Shown here piece after piece: positions 5,958 through 5,975 of a stretch of 5,975 nucleotides of DNA (positions are counted from its first letter, which is position 1; every line of letters begins with the position of its first letter). The notes below the pieces were generated by a model. The model did no database searches. It saw only the letters and a list, made by a program, of their open reading frames with translations, and had not been told where the DNA came from. The stretch is from positions 1 to 5,975 of the forward strand of contig CAMDZK010000075.1 in assembly GCA_945910665.1 (NCBI GenBank). The letters run 5' to 3'. The position numbers and the translations under genes were made by a program. Origin of the DNA: an uncultured Peptostreptococcaceae bacterium (lineage in GTDB: Bacteria; Bacillota; Clostridia; Tissierellales; Peptoniphilaceae).

Positions 5958-5975
5958 AAGTGATGTACTCCCTTT

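Overview
The window looks like an ordinary chromosomal segment of a low-to-moderate-GC Bacillota (Firmicutes) bacterium, most likely an anaerobic clostridial lineage. The signs are strong purine-rich Shine-Dalgarno sites before every gene, a single-chain M16C metalloprotease of the type common in Clostridia, a short-form phosphate acetyltransferase, and the conserved rpsF-ssb-rpsR operon. I cannot name a genus from sequence alone. I see no phage, transposase, CRISPR array, tRNA, rRNA or toxin-antitoxin genes.

Layout. Bases 10-639 (minus) encode a cytosolic DsbA-family thiol oxidoreductase of the FrnE/2-hydroxychromene-2-carboxylate isomerase type. Bases 640-836 are non-coding and almost filled by a compact set of inverted repeats that resembles a small dispersed (MITE-like) element. 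Bases 837-3746 (minus) encode a 969-residue M16C zinc metalloprotease (PreP/Cym1-like) that starts at TTG. Bases 3747-3847 are a divergent promoter region in which the protease and pta promoters appear to interlock. Bases 3848-4822 (plus) encode phosphate acetyltransferase. Bases 4823-4918 carry a good sigma-A-type promoter and a short leader that can fold so as to cover the rpsF ribosome binding site. Bases 4919-5919 (plus) hold rpsF, ssb and rpsR, and a strong intrinsic terminator follows at 5922-5957.

How the genes fit together. The right half is a housekeeping operon making ribosomal proteins S6 and S18, which pair on the 30S platform, with single-stranded DNA-binding protein encoded between them. 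Pta makes or uses acetyl phosphate in fermentative energy metabolism, but its usual partner acetate kinase is not in the window. The two minus-strand genes are both protein-quality or redox enzymes, but their shared strand is only weak evidence of a common role because the repeat block separates them.

I found no convincing new biological system. The points most worth a second look are the repeat block at 676-830, the rpsF leader fold, and the interlocked divergent promoters.
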